From the NCBI GenBank assembly GCA_049583715.1, contig JBAUWJ010000041.1, forward strand, positions 16,766 to 80,765: DNA of 64,000 bases, read 5' to 3'. The position numbers and the translations under genes were made by a program. Under the pieces are notes generated by a model. The model worked only from the letters and a program-made list of their open reading frames with translations, made no database searches and was not told the DNA's origin. Source of the DNA: JAANXG01 sp049583715. GTDB lineage: Bacteria > Pseudomonadota > Gammaproteobacteria > Arenicellales > JAANXG01. This document shows, piece after piece, positions 34,538-42,605 of the stretch. Position 1 is the first letter of the stretch; the number at the start of each line of letters is the position of its first letter.

Positions 34538-36082
34538 TCAGGCTTCCATGGTGACACGCAGCACTTCTTCCAGACTCGTTTCTCCCGTCAGCGCCTTCTG
34601 AAAACCGTTGTGAGCCACACTTTCGCTCCTGCTCCGTGCGTGTTTCAACATCTCTCCCTCGGAGCGCTCGTCGTGAATCATGGTCCTAAGGGTGTCGTCG
34701 ACGGCAATCAGCTCGTAGATGCCGGTCCGCCCGCGGTAGCCGGTGTAGTCGCACAGGGGACATCCACCGGGCTGGAACAGCCTCACGGAATCGTCGGGAC
34801 CGAGCTTCAGCAGCTCACGCTCGCGCTGGTCCGGCTCGTGCTCCCGGCGACAGGATGGACACAGCTTGCGTACGAGTCTCTGGGCCAGCATGCCGGCGAG
34901 ACTGGAGGCGATCAGGAAGGACTCGACCCCCATGTCCACGAGTCGGGTGACCGCGCCGATCGCGGTATTGGTATGCAAAGTGGACAGGACCAGGTGCCCC
35001 GTGAGGCTCGCCTGGACGGCGATCTGGGCCGTCTCGAGATCCCGGATCTCGCCCACGAGCACAACGTCCGGGTCCTGGCGCAGGATAGACCTCAGTCCGC
35101 GCGCGAAAGTCAGGCCGGCGCGCAGGTTCACCTGTGTCTGTCCGATGCCACCGACATCGTATTCGATGGGATCTTCGACGGTCAGTATGTTCAGGCGCTT
35201 CCTGTCCAGTCGCAGCAGGCCCGAGTAGAGCGTAGTGGTCTTGCCGGAGCCCGTCGGCCCCGTGACCAGCACGATCCCGTGGGGCTGGTGGATCAGGCGG
35301 TCGAACTTTTCTTTCACTTGTGCGGACATACCGAGCGACTCGATGTCGAGGCGTGAGGCTTCCTTCTCCAGCAGCCGCAGCACGACCCGCTCGCCATGCT
35401 GGGTGGGCAGGGTCGACACGCGCACGTCGACGGCCCGGTCCGCCACCCGGAGCGAGATGCGCCCGTCCTGCGGCAGGCGCTTCTCGGCGATGTCCAGCTT
35501 GGACATGACCTTGAGCCTGGATACCAGCGCCCCGTGGATGGCGCGCTGCGGCTCCACGACGTCACGCAGCAATCCGTCGATGCGAAAGCGCACGATGGAC
35601 CGGTCCTCGAAGGCCTCCAGGTGAATGTCCGACGCATTCTCGCGGATGGCCTGGCTGAGCAGCGCGTTGATGAGGCGGATGATGGGCGCGTCGTCCGCGG
35701 CTTCGAGCAGGTCCGTGGTCTGCGGAATCTCGTGCGCCAGCCGCTCCAGGTCCAGCTCGCCCCCGAGGTCGTCCACCACCTGCGTCGCCTCGGAGTCCCC
35801 TTTCTCGTAGGCCTGGCGCAGCGCACGGTCGAAGGTGGGCTGGTCCACGGTGTGAAACATCACTGCACCGCCGCCGAGCTGGCGCCTGATCTCGGTGACC
35901 AGTGCGAGACCCGGCCGCCGGGTGCAGATGGCGTGATGCTCCTGCTCGTTGCCGTTGACCAGAAGCAGCCCGTGCCGCTTGGCGAACGCATAGGGCAGCT
36001 CGCTCGCGCAGGACTCGTCCAGTGCCTCCAGCCAGCGGCGGCCCTCCTCCTGCACTTCGGAAAGCTCCGGGGTGGCGGCCAT
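34538..36082 (-). CDS. gspE: Type II secretion ATPase GspE
   Basis: A 514-residue hexameric ATPase that powers the pseudopilus. Walker A is GPTGSGKTT near residues 275-283; the Asp box and Walker B (LVGEIRDLETAQIA) and the His box follow. Four cysteines of the zinc site are in CPSC (408, 411) and CPLC (441, 444). The N1 domain that contacts GspL lies at about 1-85. The ATG at 36082 follows the gspD stop by two bases; a much longer open frame upstream is antisense-like and unsupported. Confidence 0.97.
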   Translation of the reverse strand: MAATPELSEVQEEGRRWLEALDESCASELPYAFAKRHGLLLVNGNEQEHHAICTRRPGLALVTEIRRQLGGGAVMFHTVDQPTFDRALRQAYEKGDSEATQVVDDLGGELDLERLAHEIPQTTDLLEAADDAPIIRLINALLSQAIRENASDIHLEAFEDRSIVRFRIDGLLRDVVEPQRAIHGALVSRLKVMSKLDIAEKRLPQDGRISLRVADRAVDVRVSTLPTQHGERVVLRLLEKEASRLDIESLGMSAQVKEKFDRLIHQPHGIVLVTGPTGSGKTTTLYSGLLRLDRKRLNILTVEDPIEYDVGGIGQTQVNLRAGLTFARGLRSILRQDPDVVLVGEIRDLETAQIAVQASLTGHLVLSTLHTNTAIGAVTRLVDMGVESFLIASSLAGMLAQRLVRKLCPSCRREHEPDQRERELLKLGPDDSVRLFQPGGCPLCDYTGYRGRTGIYELIAVDDTLRTMIHDERSEGEMLKHARSRSESVAHNGFQKALTGETSLEEVLRVTMEA

Positions 36083-36084
36083 GT

Positions 36085-38118
36085 TCAAGGCAGCATCCGG
36101 GGTCCTTCCGGAACGATCTTGGGCTCGAGGTTGACGTCGGGATTCTTCCAATCCTTGATCTCCGGCATCACCGGCGGTTTCTGGCGGTGAATGAGATACC
36201 TCGTGCCGGGCTGGCTGCCCTTGGACAGCTCGCGCATGTAGTTGTACTTCCTGCGCGTGGACTCGGCCAGGCTGGCGGCGTCGTCGACGATCTTGGGACG
36301 CAGGAACACCATCAGATTGGTCTTGACCGCGGTCTTCTTGCGGCGCTTGAAAAGCTCGCCGATGATCGGGATGCGCCCGAGCACGGGCACCCATTCCACG
36401 GAGTCGAGCACGTCGTTCCGGATCAGGCCGCCGATGACCACGATCTGGCCGCTGTCCACCTCCACTGTAGCATGGATGCGTCGCGTGTCGGTCACCAGGT
36501 CGGCCGCGCCCTGCACCGTCGTCGGGCTGATGTCCGAAATCTCCTGCTCGATCTTCATCGTGATGGTGTTGCCGGCGTTGATCTGCGGCGTGACCTTCAA
36601 GGTCAGGCCGACGTCCTTGCGCTCGATGGTCTGAAACGGGAGGACGTTCGAAGTGTTGGTCCCGGTGGTTCCCGTGGTGGTCCCGGTCGTCGTGGCATTG
36701 GCGACGGAGGTCGTGAACTCGCCGGTCACGAAGGGGACTTCCTGGCCGACGACGATCTCCGCCTCCTCGTTGTCGAGTGTCAACAGGTTCGGCGTCGACA
36801 GGATGTTGGTGTGCGAGTCGGAGCGCAGCGCCTTCAGGATGACCTGCAGATCGGGCACGACGGCGCCTTCCGGGTTGACGATGAACTTGTTGATGAAGCC
36901 CAGCGACAGGCCTCCGGTGATGCTGGAGAAGCTGGTGCTGCCCGTGCCTTCGCCGCCGGCCGTGATATCGTTGGTGTTGGCCTGCCATTGGATGCCGAGG
37001 TCCGCGGCCTTGTTGAACGAGACTTCCGCAATAATGGCCTCTACGAACACCTGCCTGCGTTTGACATCGAGCCGTTTGACGACCGCCTGAATGCTCTGGA
37101 AATCCTTCGGCCGCGCATAGACGACCAGCGCATTGGAACCCTTGTCGGCCTGAACGGTGATCTTCTGTTGGGCGGCGGCCTTGCCGCCTTCGCTCTGGAC
37201 AAGGTTCTCGCTGACGTGGTTGAGAATGTCGACCAGGTCGGAGGCCTTGGCGTATTTGAGGAACATGACGTGGATGTCGCGCTGGGTCGGACGCTCGATA
37301 TCCAACTGGTCCACGACGGCCTGGAGCAGGCGGTATTCGCTGTCCGGGGCGTTGATGATCAGCGAATTCGTGGCGTCGTCCGCCTGGACGGTGACCTGCT
37401 TGACGCCCTTGGCCGAGCTCTCCCGGGTATCGAAGTTGCTGGCAAGCTGCGACAGGACGGGCGCCAGCTCCGTGGCCCTCGCGTGCTTGAGGTACACCAC
37501 CCGGACGTTTGACCGCCGGTCCGGCACGTCGATCCGCGAGATGATATCCAGAATCCGCCGTACGTTGGCGCGGGTATCGGTGAATACCAGGGTGTTGGAG
37601 GGGGCGTGGGCGGCGAAGTGGCTGGTGGGTGGCAGCAACGGCCGCAGCACCGGCACGAGGTCCTGAACCGACGCGTATTTGAGCTTGTAAACCTGGGTGA
37701 TCTGAGTATCACCGCCCGTCTTGGGCTCACCGAACACCGTGGGGGTGGCCTCTTCCTTGACGATATTGTTGGGCACGATCTTGATGACGTCGCCTGAAGG
37801 CACCGCCGAGAAGTTGTGGACCTCGAGCACGGACAGGAACACCTGGTAGATCTGGTCCGCGTCGAGCGGCGTGCCCGAGACCAGAGTTACCTGGCCCTTG
37901 ACCCGGGGATCGACGATGAAGTTCTTGCCCGTCACCTCGGAGACCGTATTGATCAACGCCCGGATGTCCACGTCCTGGAAGTTGAGCGTGATCTGATCCG
38001 AGGACTTGGTCTTTTGGGCGCCGCCGCCCCCGGTGTTCTGAGGCTGGCCGATGGCCGCGTGTCCCAGCAACGCAGCAGCCGCGCACGACACCAGCAGCCG
38101 TTTCAGGACACGTTTCAA
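36085..38118 (-). CDS. gspD: Type II secretion secretin GspD
   Basis: A 677-residue outer-membrane secretin. A signal peptide ends near residue 24. The N0 domain (about 42-110) and three N1-N3 domains are followed by the secretin core (about 370-600), with VPVLGRIPIIGELFK as the signature near the end. The C-terminal tail after about residue 610 may bind a pilotin. The start codon appears to be TTG (38118), overlapping the fcl stop as TTGA; the signal peptide MKRVLKRLLVSCAAAALLGH supports it. gspC, usually just upstream, is absent and replaced by fcl. Confidence 0.95.
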   Translation of the reverse strand: MKRVLKRLLVSCAAAALLGHAAIGQPQNTGGGGAQKTKSSDQITLNFQDVDIRALINTVSEVTGKNFIVDPRVKGQVTLVSGTPLDADQIYQVFLSVLEVHNFSAVPSGDVIKIVPNNIVKEEATPTVFGEPKTGGDTQITQVYKLKYASVQDLVPVLRPLLPPTSHFAAHAPSNTLVFTDTRANVRRILDIISRIDVPDRRSNVRVVYLKHARATELAPVLSQLASNFDTRESSAKGVKQVTVQADDATNSLIINAPDSEYRLLQAVVDQLDIERPTQRDIHVMFLKYAKASDLVDILNHVSENLVQSEGGKAAAQQKITVQADKGSNALVVYARPKDFQSIQAVVKRLDVKRRQVFVEAIIAEVSFNKAADLGIQWQANTNDITAGGEGTGSTSFSSITGGLSLGFINKFIVNPEGAVVPDLQVILKALRSDSHTNILSTPNLLTLDNEEAEIVVGQEVPFVTGEFTTSVANATTTGTTTGTTGTNTSNVLPFQTIERKDVGLTLKVTPQINAGNTITMKIEQEISDISPTTVQGAADLVTDTRRIHATVEVDSGQIVVIGGLIRNDVLDSVEWVPVLGRIPIIGELFKRRKKTAVKTNLMVFLRPKIVDDAASLAESTRRKYNYMRELSKGSQPGTRYLIHRQKPPVMPEIKDWKNPDVNLEPKIVPEGPRMLP

Positions 38119-39068
38119 TTCAGGCGGGCCTCGTCCCCCTGCGCCACGAACCAGCGGTACGTATCGCGCAAACCGGTGGCCAAGTCAATCCTGGGTGACC
38201 AGCCCAGGGATGTCAGGCGTCCGCTGTCCAGCAGCTTGCGCGGCGTTCCATCGGGCATGCTGGTGTCGAGCTCGAAGCTTCCCTCGTAGCCGATAACGGC
38301 GGCGATGGTCTTCGCCAGCTCCAGGATGCTCACCTCGGTGCCGGAGCCTACGTTGATCATGCTGTACTGCGGATCCCGCTCCATGAGAAACACACAGGCG
38401 TCGGCGAGGTCATCGACATGCAGGAACTCGCGCATCGGGGAACCGCTTCCCCACAATGTCACACTCGATTCACCTTTTTCCCTGGCCGTGTGGATCTTGC
38501 GGATCAATGCGGGTACGACATGCGAGGTGGACAGCTCGAAGTTGTCACCGGGCCCATAAAGGTTCGTGGGCATGAGGCTCAGGTAGCGCGTGACATACTG
38601 GCGGTTGTAAGCCTCGCACATCTTCAGACCGGCAATTTTCGCCACTGCGTAAGGCTCGTTCGTGGGCTCGAGCGGACTCGACATCAGATGTTCCTCCCGC
38701 ATGGGCTGCGGGCACTCGCGCGGGTAGATGCAGGAGCTGCCGAGGAAAATCAATCGTGTCACGCCATTTCGATGGGCGGCATCGATGACGTTCGTCTGGA
38801 CCAGCAGATTGTCGCGGATGAACTCTCCACCGCGGCTGTTGTTGGCGTGGATCCCCCCGACCCGGGCGGCCGCGAGCACCACGCAGTCGATCGGCTCGGA
38901 GGCGAAAAACGCTTCAACGTCCGCCTGGCGGCACAGGTCGAGCTCCTCGTGGGTGCGTACCAGCAGGTTGAGATAGCCTCCCGCCTGCAGGCGGCGCACT
39001 ATCGCCGACCCCACCAGCCCCCGGTGACCGGCGACGAAGATGCGCTGATGCTTGTCTATGATACCCAA
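38115..39068 (-). CDS. fcl: GDP-L-fucose synthase
   Basis: A 317-residue extended short-chain dehydrogenase that epimerises and reduces GDP-4-keto-6-deoxymannose to GDP-L-fucose. Near the N-terminus VAGHRGLVGSAIVRRL binds NADPH. The catalytic Ser is in GSSCIYP and Tyr/Lys in EPYAVAKIAGLKMCEAYN. TTG is the apparent start, with GGAG just upstream. It heads the operon-like run and overlaps gspD by TTGA, which is unusual. The preceding enzyme of the pathway, Gmd, is encoded at 52.3 kb on the same strand. Confidence 0.95.
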   Translation of the reverse strand: MGIIDKHQRIFVAGHRGLVGSAIVRRLQAGGYLNLLVRTHEELDLCRQADVEAFFASEPIDCVVLAAARVGGIHANNSRGGEFIRDNLLVQTNVIDAAHRNGVTRLIFLGSSCIYPRECPQPMREEHLMSSPLEPTNEPYAVAKIAGLKMCEAYNRQYVTRYLSLMPTNLYGPGDNFELSTSHVVPALIRKIHTAREKGESSVTLWGSGSPMREFLHVDDLADACVFLMERDPQYSMINVGSGTEVSILELAKTIAAVIGYEGSFELDTSMPDGTPRKLLDSGRLTSLGWSPRIDLATGLRDTYRWFVAQGDEARLN

Positions 39069-39096
39069 ATGGCTCTCCGGGCCTAGTCATGATCTT

Positions 39097-39119
39097 GAAA
39101 AGGGGCTCCTCCCCTTTTC
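39097..39119. terminator. Bidirectional intrinsic terminator
   Basis: GAAAAGGGG (39097-39105) and CCCCTTTTC (39111-39119) make a perfect 9-bp stem with a 5-nt loop. The A and T halves give a T tract on either strand. It would end transcription of hom-thrC before fcl. Confidence 0.85.
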
Positions 39120-39192
39120 TTCAACGCGCCAAGTCCGGTACATGTCCGGACCCGGCTACGCCAGGTCAAGCACTCATCGTGCTCGATTTGCG

Positions 39193-39237
39193 GCGGGACA
39201 TCCCTGTCCCGCACTGGCAGGCTGTTCTGCAACAGCC
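39193..39237. repeat. Two tandem hairpins after thrC
   Basis: GCGGGACA-TCCC-TGTCCCGC (39193-39212) and GGCTGTT-CTGC-AACAGCC (39220-39237) are both perfect stems between the thrC stop and the terminator. They may protect the 3' end of the mRNA or be attenuator-like. Confidence 0.6.
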
Positions 39238-39239
39238 CG

Positions 39240-40373
39240 CTATAAGCTCTCCAAAATGATACGCTTGATCGCGTCCCGGTCGGCTTCGACCGTCAGTGGC
39301 TTCTCGCTCTGCTCGATCGCGATATCGGGGTCCTTCAGTCCGTGGCCGGTCAGCGTGCACACCACCAGGCTGCCGTCCCCGATTGTTCCCGCTTTGAGAT
39401 CCTCCATCAAGCCCGCCACCGAAGCCGCCGAAGCCGGCTCGCAGAACACGCCCTCATGATCGGCCAGAATCTTCTGGGCCTTTAGTATCTGCTCGTCGCT
39501 GACGGCCGCGAAGCGGCCTCCCGACTCCTTCACTGCCGCCTCGGCCTGGTTCCAGGATTGCGGCCGTCCGATGCGGATCGCGGTGGCGACCGTCTCCGGC
39601 TCCTCCACGGGAGCGCCCCGCACCAGCGGCGCCGCACCGGCTGCCTGATAGCCCAGCATCACCGGCCGGCGGTCCGTCACCGGGGGCTGCCGGAACCGGC
39701 AGTTGCCGTCACAGAAGGTACAGGCGCTCGTTTCGTAGATGCCGGCATACTCGCTGTAGCCGGTCCAGTGGGCCGAAATGTTGCCCGCGTTGCCCACGGG
39801 CAGGCAGTGGTAGTCGGGTGCGCGGCCGAGGGCGTCGACGATCTCGAAGGCGATGGTTTTCTGCCCCTGCAGCCGGTAGGGGTTCACGGAGTTGACCAGG
39901 GTGACGGGGGCATCCGTGGCGAGCTGCTTGACCAGTGTCATGCCCTGGTCGAAATTGCCCTTGATCTGAATGACCCTGGCGCCGTGCATCATCGCCTGGG
40001 CGAGCTTGCCGAGAGCGATCTTGCCCTCCGGAATCAGCACGAAGGAGCGCATCCCCGCCCGGCTGGCATAAGCAGCCGCCGAGGCCGAGGTGTTGCCGGT
40101 GGAGGCGCAGATCACGGCGTGACTGCCCTCCTCCCGGGCCTGGGTGACGGCCATGGTCATCCCACGGTCCTTGAAGGAGCCGGTGGGGTTCAAGCCCTCG
40201 AACTTGGCGTAGACCCGGACGTCGCGGCCCGCGAGGCGCGGTATGCGCTCGAGCTCTATCAGAGGTGTGTTGCCTTCGCCGATGGTCACCGGAATCGTCT
40301 CCGGCGCGATGGGCAGTCGGCTGCGGTACTGATTGATCAGCCCTTCGTATCGCCGCGCGGGATGGACGCTCAT
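39240..40373 (-). CDS. thrC: Threonine synthase with a cysteine-cluster insertion
   Basis: A 377-residue PLP enzyme that converts O-phosphohomoserine to threonine. The PLP lysine (Lys68) is in NPTGSFKDRGM; ASTGNTSASAAAYA and the glycine loop PVGNAGNISAHW are conserved. Between that loop and the next conserved block (MLGYQAAGAAPLV) there is an extra stretch at about residues 211-238 containing CTFCDGNC, with cysteines 218, 221 and 225. I do not recall this in other short-form ThrC. The ATG overlaps the hom stop as ATGA. Confidence 0.93.
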   Translation of the reverse strand: MSVHPARRYEGLINQYRSRLPIAPETIPVTIGEGNTPLIELERIPRLAGRDVRVYAKFEGLNPTGSFKDRGMTMAVTQAREEGSHAVICASTGNTSASAAAYASRAGMRSFVLIPEGKIALGKLAQAMMHGARVIQIKGNFDQGMTLVKQLATDAPVTLVNSVNPYRLQGQKTIAFEIVDALGRAPDYHCLPVGNAGNISAHWTGYSEYAGIYETSACTFCDGNCRFRQPPVTDRRPVMLGYQAAGAAPLVRGAPVEEPETVATAIRIGRPQSWNQAEAAVKESGGRFAAVSDEQILKAQKILADHEGVFCEPASAASVAGLMEDLKAGTIGDGSLVVCTLTGHGLKDPDIAIEQSEKPLTVEADRDAIKRIILESL

Positions 40374-41692
40374 CGCGGGTCTTCCTCCAGGTATTCGACG
40401 CGAATGCGCTTGACCTTGCCCTGGATCGTGTCCAGTTTCTCGACCGCCTCCACGGCTGCGTTCAACTTGCCCTCCTGTGTCTTCTGGGTGAGGATGATGA
40501 TGCGGGCCGTCTTATCCCGGTGAGAGGGTTCCTTCTGCAGGATCGCCTCGATACTGATCTCGAGGTCCCCGAGGATGCGGGTGACATCGGCAAGCACGCC
40601 CGGCTTGTCCAGGGCGACCATGGAGACGTAGTACGCGCTGTAGAACTCCCGCGGTCCGACGACAGGGGTATCGGCGAGCGCGTTGGCCTGGAATGCCAGG
40701 TGCGGCACGCGATTGTTGGGGTCGGTCGTCAGGACGCGCACCACATCCACCAGATCAGCCACTACCGCGGAGGCCGTGGGCTCGGCGCCGGCGCCGGCGC
40801 CGTAGTGCAGCGTGGGACCGACCGCGTCGCCGTACATCCAGATCGCGTTCATCACCCCGTCGACGTTGGCCAGAAGCTGGCGCCGCGGGATCAACGTCGG
40901 GTGCACGCGCAGCTCGATCTCCTCGCCTTCGCGCCGGGCGACGCCCAGATGCTTGATCTCGTAGCCCAGCTCCCCCGCCATGCGGATGTCCGAGACGCTG
41001 ATGTCCCGGATGCCTTCGGTGTAGACCTTGTCGAACTGCAGGGGGATGCCAAAAGCGATAGAGGCCAGGATCGTCAGCTTGTGGGCGGCATCGATGCCTT
41101 CGATGTCGAAGGTCGGATCCGCTTCGGCGTATCCGAGGGTCTGGGCTTCACGCAGTGCCTCCTCGAAATCCCGGGCCTCATCGCGCATGCGGGTCAGGAT
41201 GAAGTTCGTGGTGCCGTTGATGATCCCCGCCAGCCACTCTATGCGGTTGCCCGCCATGCCCTCCCGGATCGCCTTGATAATGGAGATACCACCCGCCACG
41301 GCCGCCTCGAATGCCACCGTCACGCCCTGTTCCTGGGCGGCAGCGAAGATTTCGTTTCCGTGGATGGCTATCAAGGCCTTGTTGGCCGTCACGACGTGCT
41401 TGCGATTGAAGATTGCCCGCAGCACCAGGTCCCTCGCCAGGGTTACGCCGCCGATCAGCTCCACCACGACGTCGATGTCGGGATGGTCCACGACGGCGTA
41501 AGGGTCCTGCACGAGCTGAAACTCGTCCAGCTCGCAGATCCTCCCTTTGCCGAGGTCGCGGGTCGAGGCCATGACGACCCGCAACGGCCGTCCCGCGCGG
41601 CGCTCGATCTCTTTGCGATTGCGGCGCAGGACGTTGACCGTGCCGCCCCCAACCGTGCCGAGGCCCAGCAGTCCGACTTTGACCGCTTCCAT
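40370..41692 (-). CDS. hom: Homoserine dehydrogenase
   Basis: 440 residues, monofunctional. The NAD(P) motif is VGLLGLGTVGGGTV near the N-terminus. The catalytic region has LAGIINGTTNFILTRM and TLGYAEADPTFDIEGIDAAHK with the catalytic lysine and acidic residues. A C-terminal ACT domain (about 350-430, beginning SMVALDKPGVLADVTRI) implies threonine feedback. It catalyses aspartate semialdehyde to homoserine. First gene of hom-thrC. The ATG at 41692 was used; a TTG lies just upstream in frame. Confidence 0.96.
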   Translation of the reverse strand: MEAVKVGLLGLGTVGGGTVNVLRRNRKEIERRAGRPLRVVMASTRDLGKGRICELDEFQLVQDPYAVVDHPDIDVVVELIGGVTLARDLVLRAIFNRKHVVTANKALIAIHGNEIFAAAQEQGVTVAFEAAVAGGISIIKAIREGMAGNRIEWLAGIINGTTNFILTRMRDEARDFEEALREAQTLGYAEADPTFDIEGIDAAHKLTILASIAFGIPLQFDKVYTEGIRDISVSDIRMAGELGYEIKHLGVARREGEEIELRVHPTLIPRRQLLANVDGVMNAIWMYGDAVGPTLHYGAGAGAEPTASAVVADLVDVVRVLTTDPNNRVPHLAFQANALADTPVVGPREFYSAYYVSMVALDKPGVLADVTRILGDLEISIEAILQKEPSHRDKTARIIILTQKTQEGKLNAAVEAVEKLDTIQGKVKRIRVEYLEEDPR

Positions 41693-41774
41693 CAAAGCGA
41701 CGGCCCGACCACCGCCGGGATCCCGTTCCGGGTCTGGGACTGTATGCGAGATTGCATGCTGTTATCTGCAGTAG

Positions 41775-41780
41775 ATTATA
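41775..41780 (-). promoter_or_regulatory. -10 element of hom-thrC
   Basis: A perfect minus-strand TATAAT in an AT-rich tract. It gives a leader of about 75 nt. No leader peptide rich in Thr or Ile was found. The -35 is poor. Confidence 0.5.
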
Positions 41781-41850
41781 AGAAATATATCTGAAACTAT
41801 TGTTTTTAAAAGATTTTCTATCAGATGCTCGTAGCGACGTCAAGGCCGCA

Positions 41851-41880
41851 TTGAAACGATCCCCCGGCCGGGGCCATACT
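41851..41880 (+). promoter_or_regulatory. Putative promoter of the Mth938-domain gene
   Basis: TTGAAA (41851-41856), an 18-bp spacer and CATACT (41875-41880), 33 nt before the start codon. Confidence 0.5.
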
Positions 41881-41912
41881 GCCCGGGCATTCAGCTCGAC
41901 CCAGCATGTACC

Positions 41913-42281
41913 ATGAAACTGCACCTGCACGACTTCGGGGAGCGCAACGTCATCCGGCGTTGCGAAGATGGAACGATCACGATCAACGAACAAACCTACA
42001 GCCGAAGTGTCATCGTGATGCCGCAGGACATCGTAGACTGGCGTCCCGGGAAGATCGCAGAGCTCACCGCGGACGACCTTCATAGTGTAGCGCAGCTTGG
42101 CGTGGAGTTGGTGATCGTAGGCACCGGCAGCCGGCAGGTGTTTCCCTCCGCCCGGGTCCTCGCTCCCCTGGTGCAGGCCTCGCTGGGGTTCGAGGTCATG
42201 GACTCGGCTGCGGCCGCCCGGACTTACAACATCCTGGCCTCCGAGGGCCGAAACGTCGCCGCCGCCATTCTGCTGGAGTAG
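41913..42281 (+). CDS. Mth938-like domain protein
   Basis: A 122-residue single-domain protein of the Mth938/AAMDC family (DUF498), related to NDUFAF3, the mitochondrial complex I assembly factor. Recognisable blocks are TYSRSVIVMPQDIVDW, ELVIVGTGSRQVFP and GFEVMDSAAAARTYNILASEGRNVAAAIL. Function in bacteria is not established. It is divergent from hom and is followed by the rpoS-side palindromic element. Confidence 0.88.
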   Translation: MKLHLHDFGERNVIRRCEDGTITINEQTYSRSVIVMPQDIVDWRPGKIAELTADDLHSVAQLGVELVIVGTGSRQVFPSARVLAPLVQASLGFEVMDSAAAARTYNILASEGRNVAAAILLE

Positions 42282-42453
42282 GACGCCCGCCTCCGTGCCT
42301 GCTTTGCATGGGGGCGACCTCACGCCAAAGGCCTTCCCGGGAGAGCGGCCGCCTGCGCGGTGTAGCGGGCGAGCCCCATCGGGGCAGGTGGCGAAGAGAC
42401 TCTGGACGGCGCGGTACCCGATGGCGACCTCCCTGTCGTCGAAGTCACACCTA
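42282..42453. other. Intergenic segment before the rpoS-side palindrome
   Basis: About 170 bp of GC-rich DNA between the Mth938-domain gene and the palindromic element. I see no gene, terminator or repeat in it. Together with the element it makes a 324-bp gap. Confidence 0.5.
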
Positions 42454-42586
42454 AGGAAGCTCTGATCAATCGCTTACGCTGTCATTGCGAGCGCAGCGAA
42501 GCAATCCAGGATGCCTGCTATTCCCCGCTTTCTGGATTGCTTCGTCGCGTCGCTCCTCGCAATGACAGCAGTAATCAGAGCTTCCC
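42454..42586. mobile_element. MITE-like palindromic element downstream of rpoS
   Basis: An imperfect inverted repeat of about 130 bp. Outer arms are GGAAGCTCTGAT / ATCAGAGCTTCC; inner arms are CTGTCATTGCGAG / CTCGCAATGACAG, then GAAGCAATCCAG / CTGGATTGCTTC. The TCATTGCGAG ... GAAGCAATCC core is a widely dispersed bacterial intergenic repeat. It ends 20 bp from the rpoS stop codon and may serve as its terminator. Confidence 0.8.
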
Positions 42587-42605
42587 TAAATCATTCCGGT
42601 GGCGC

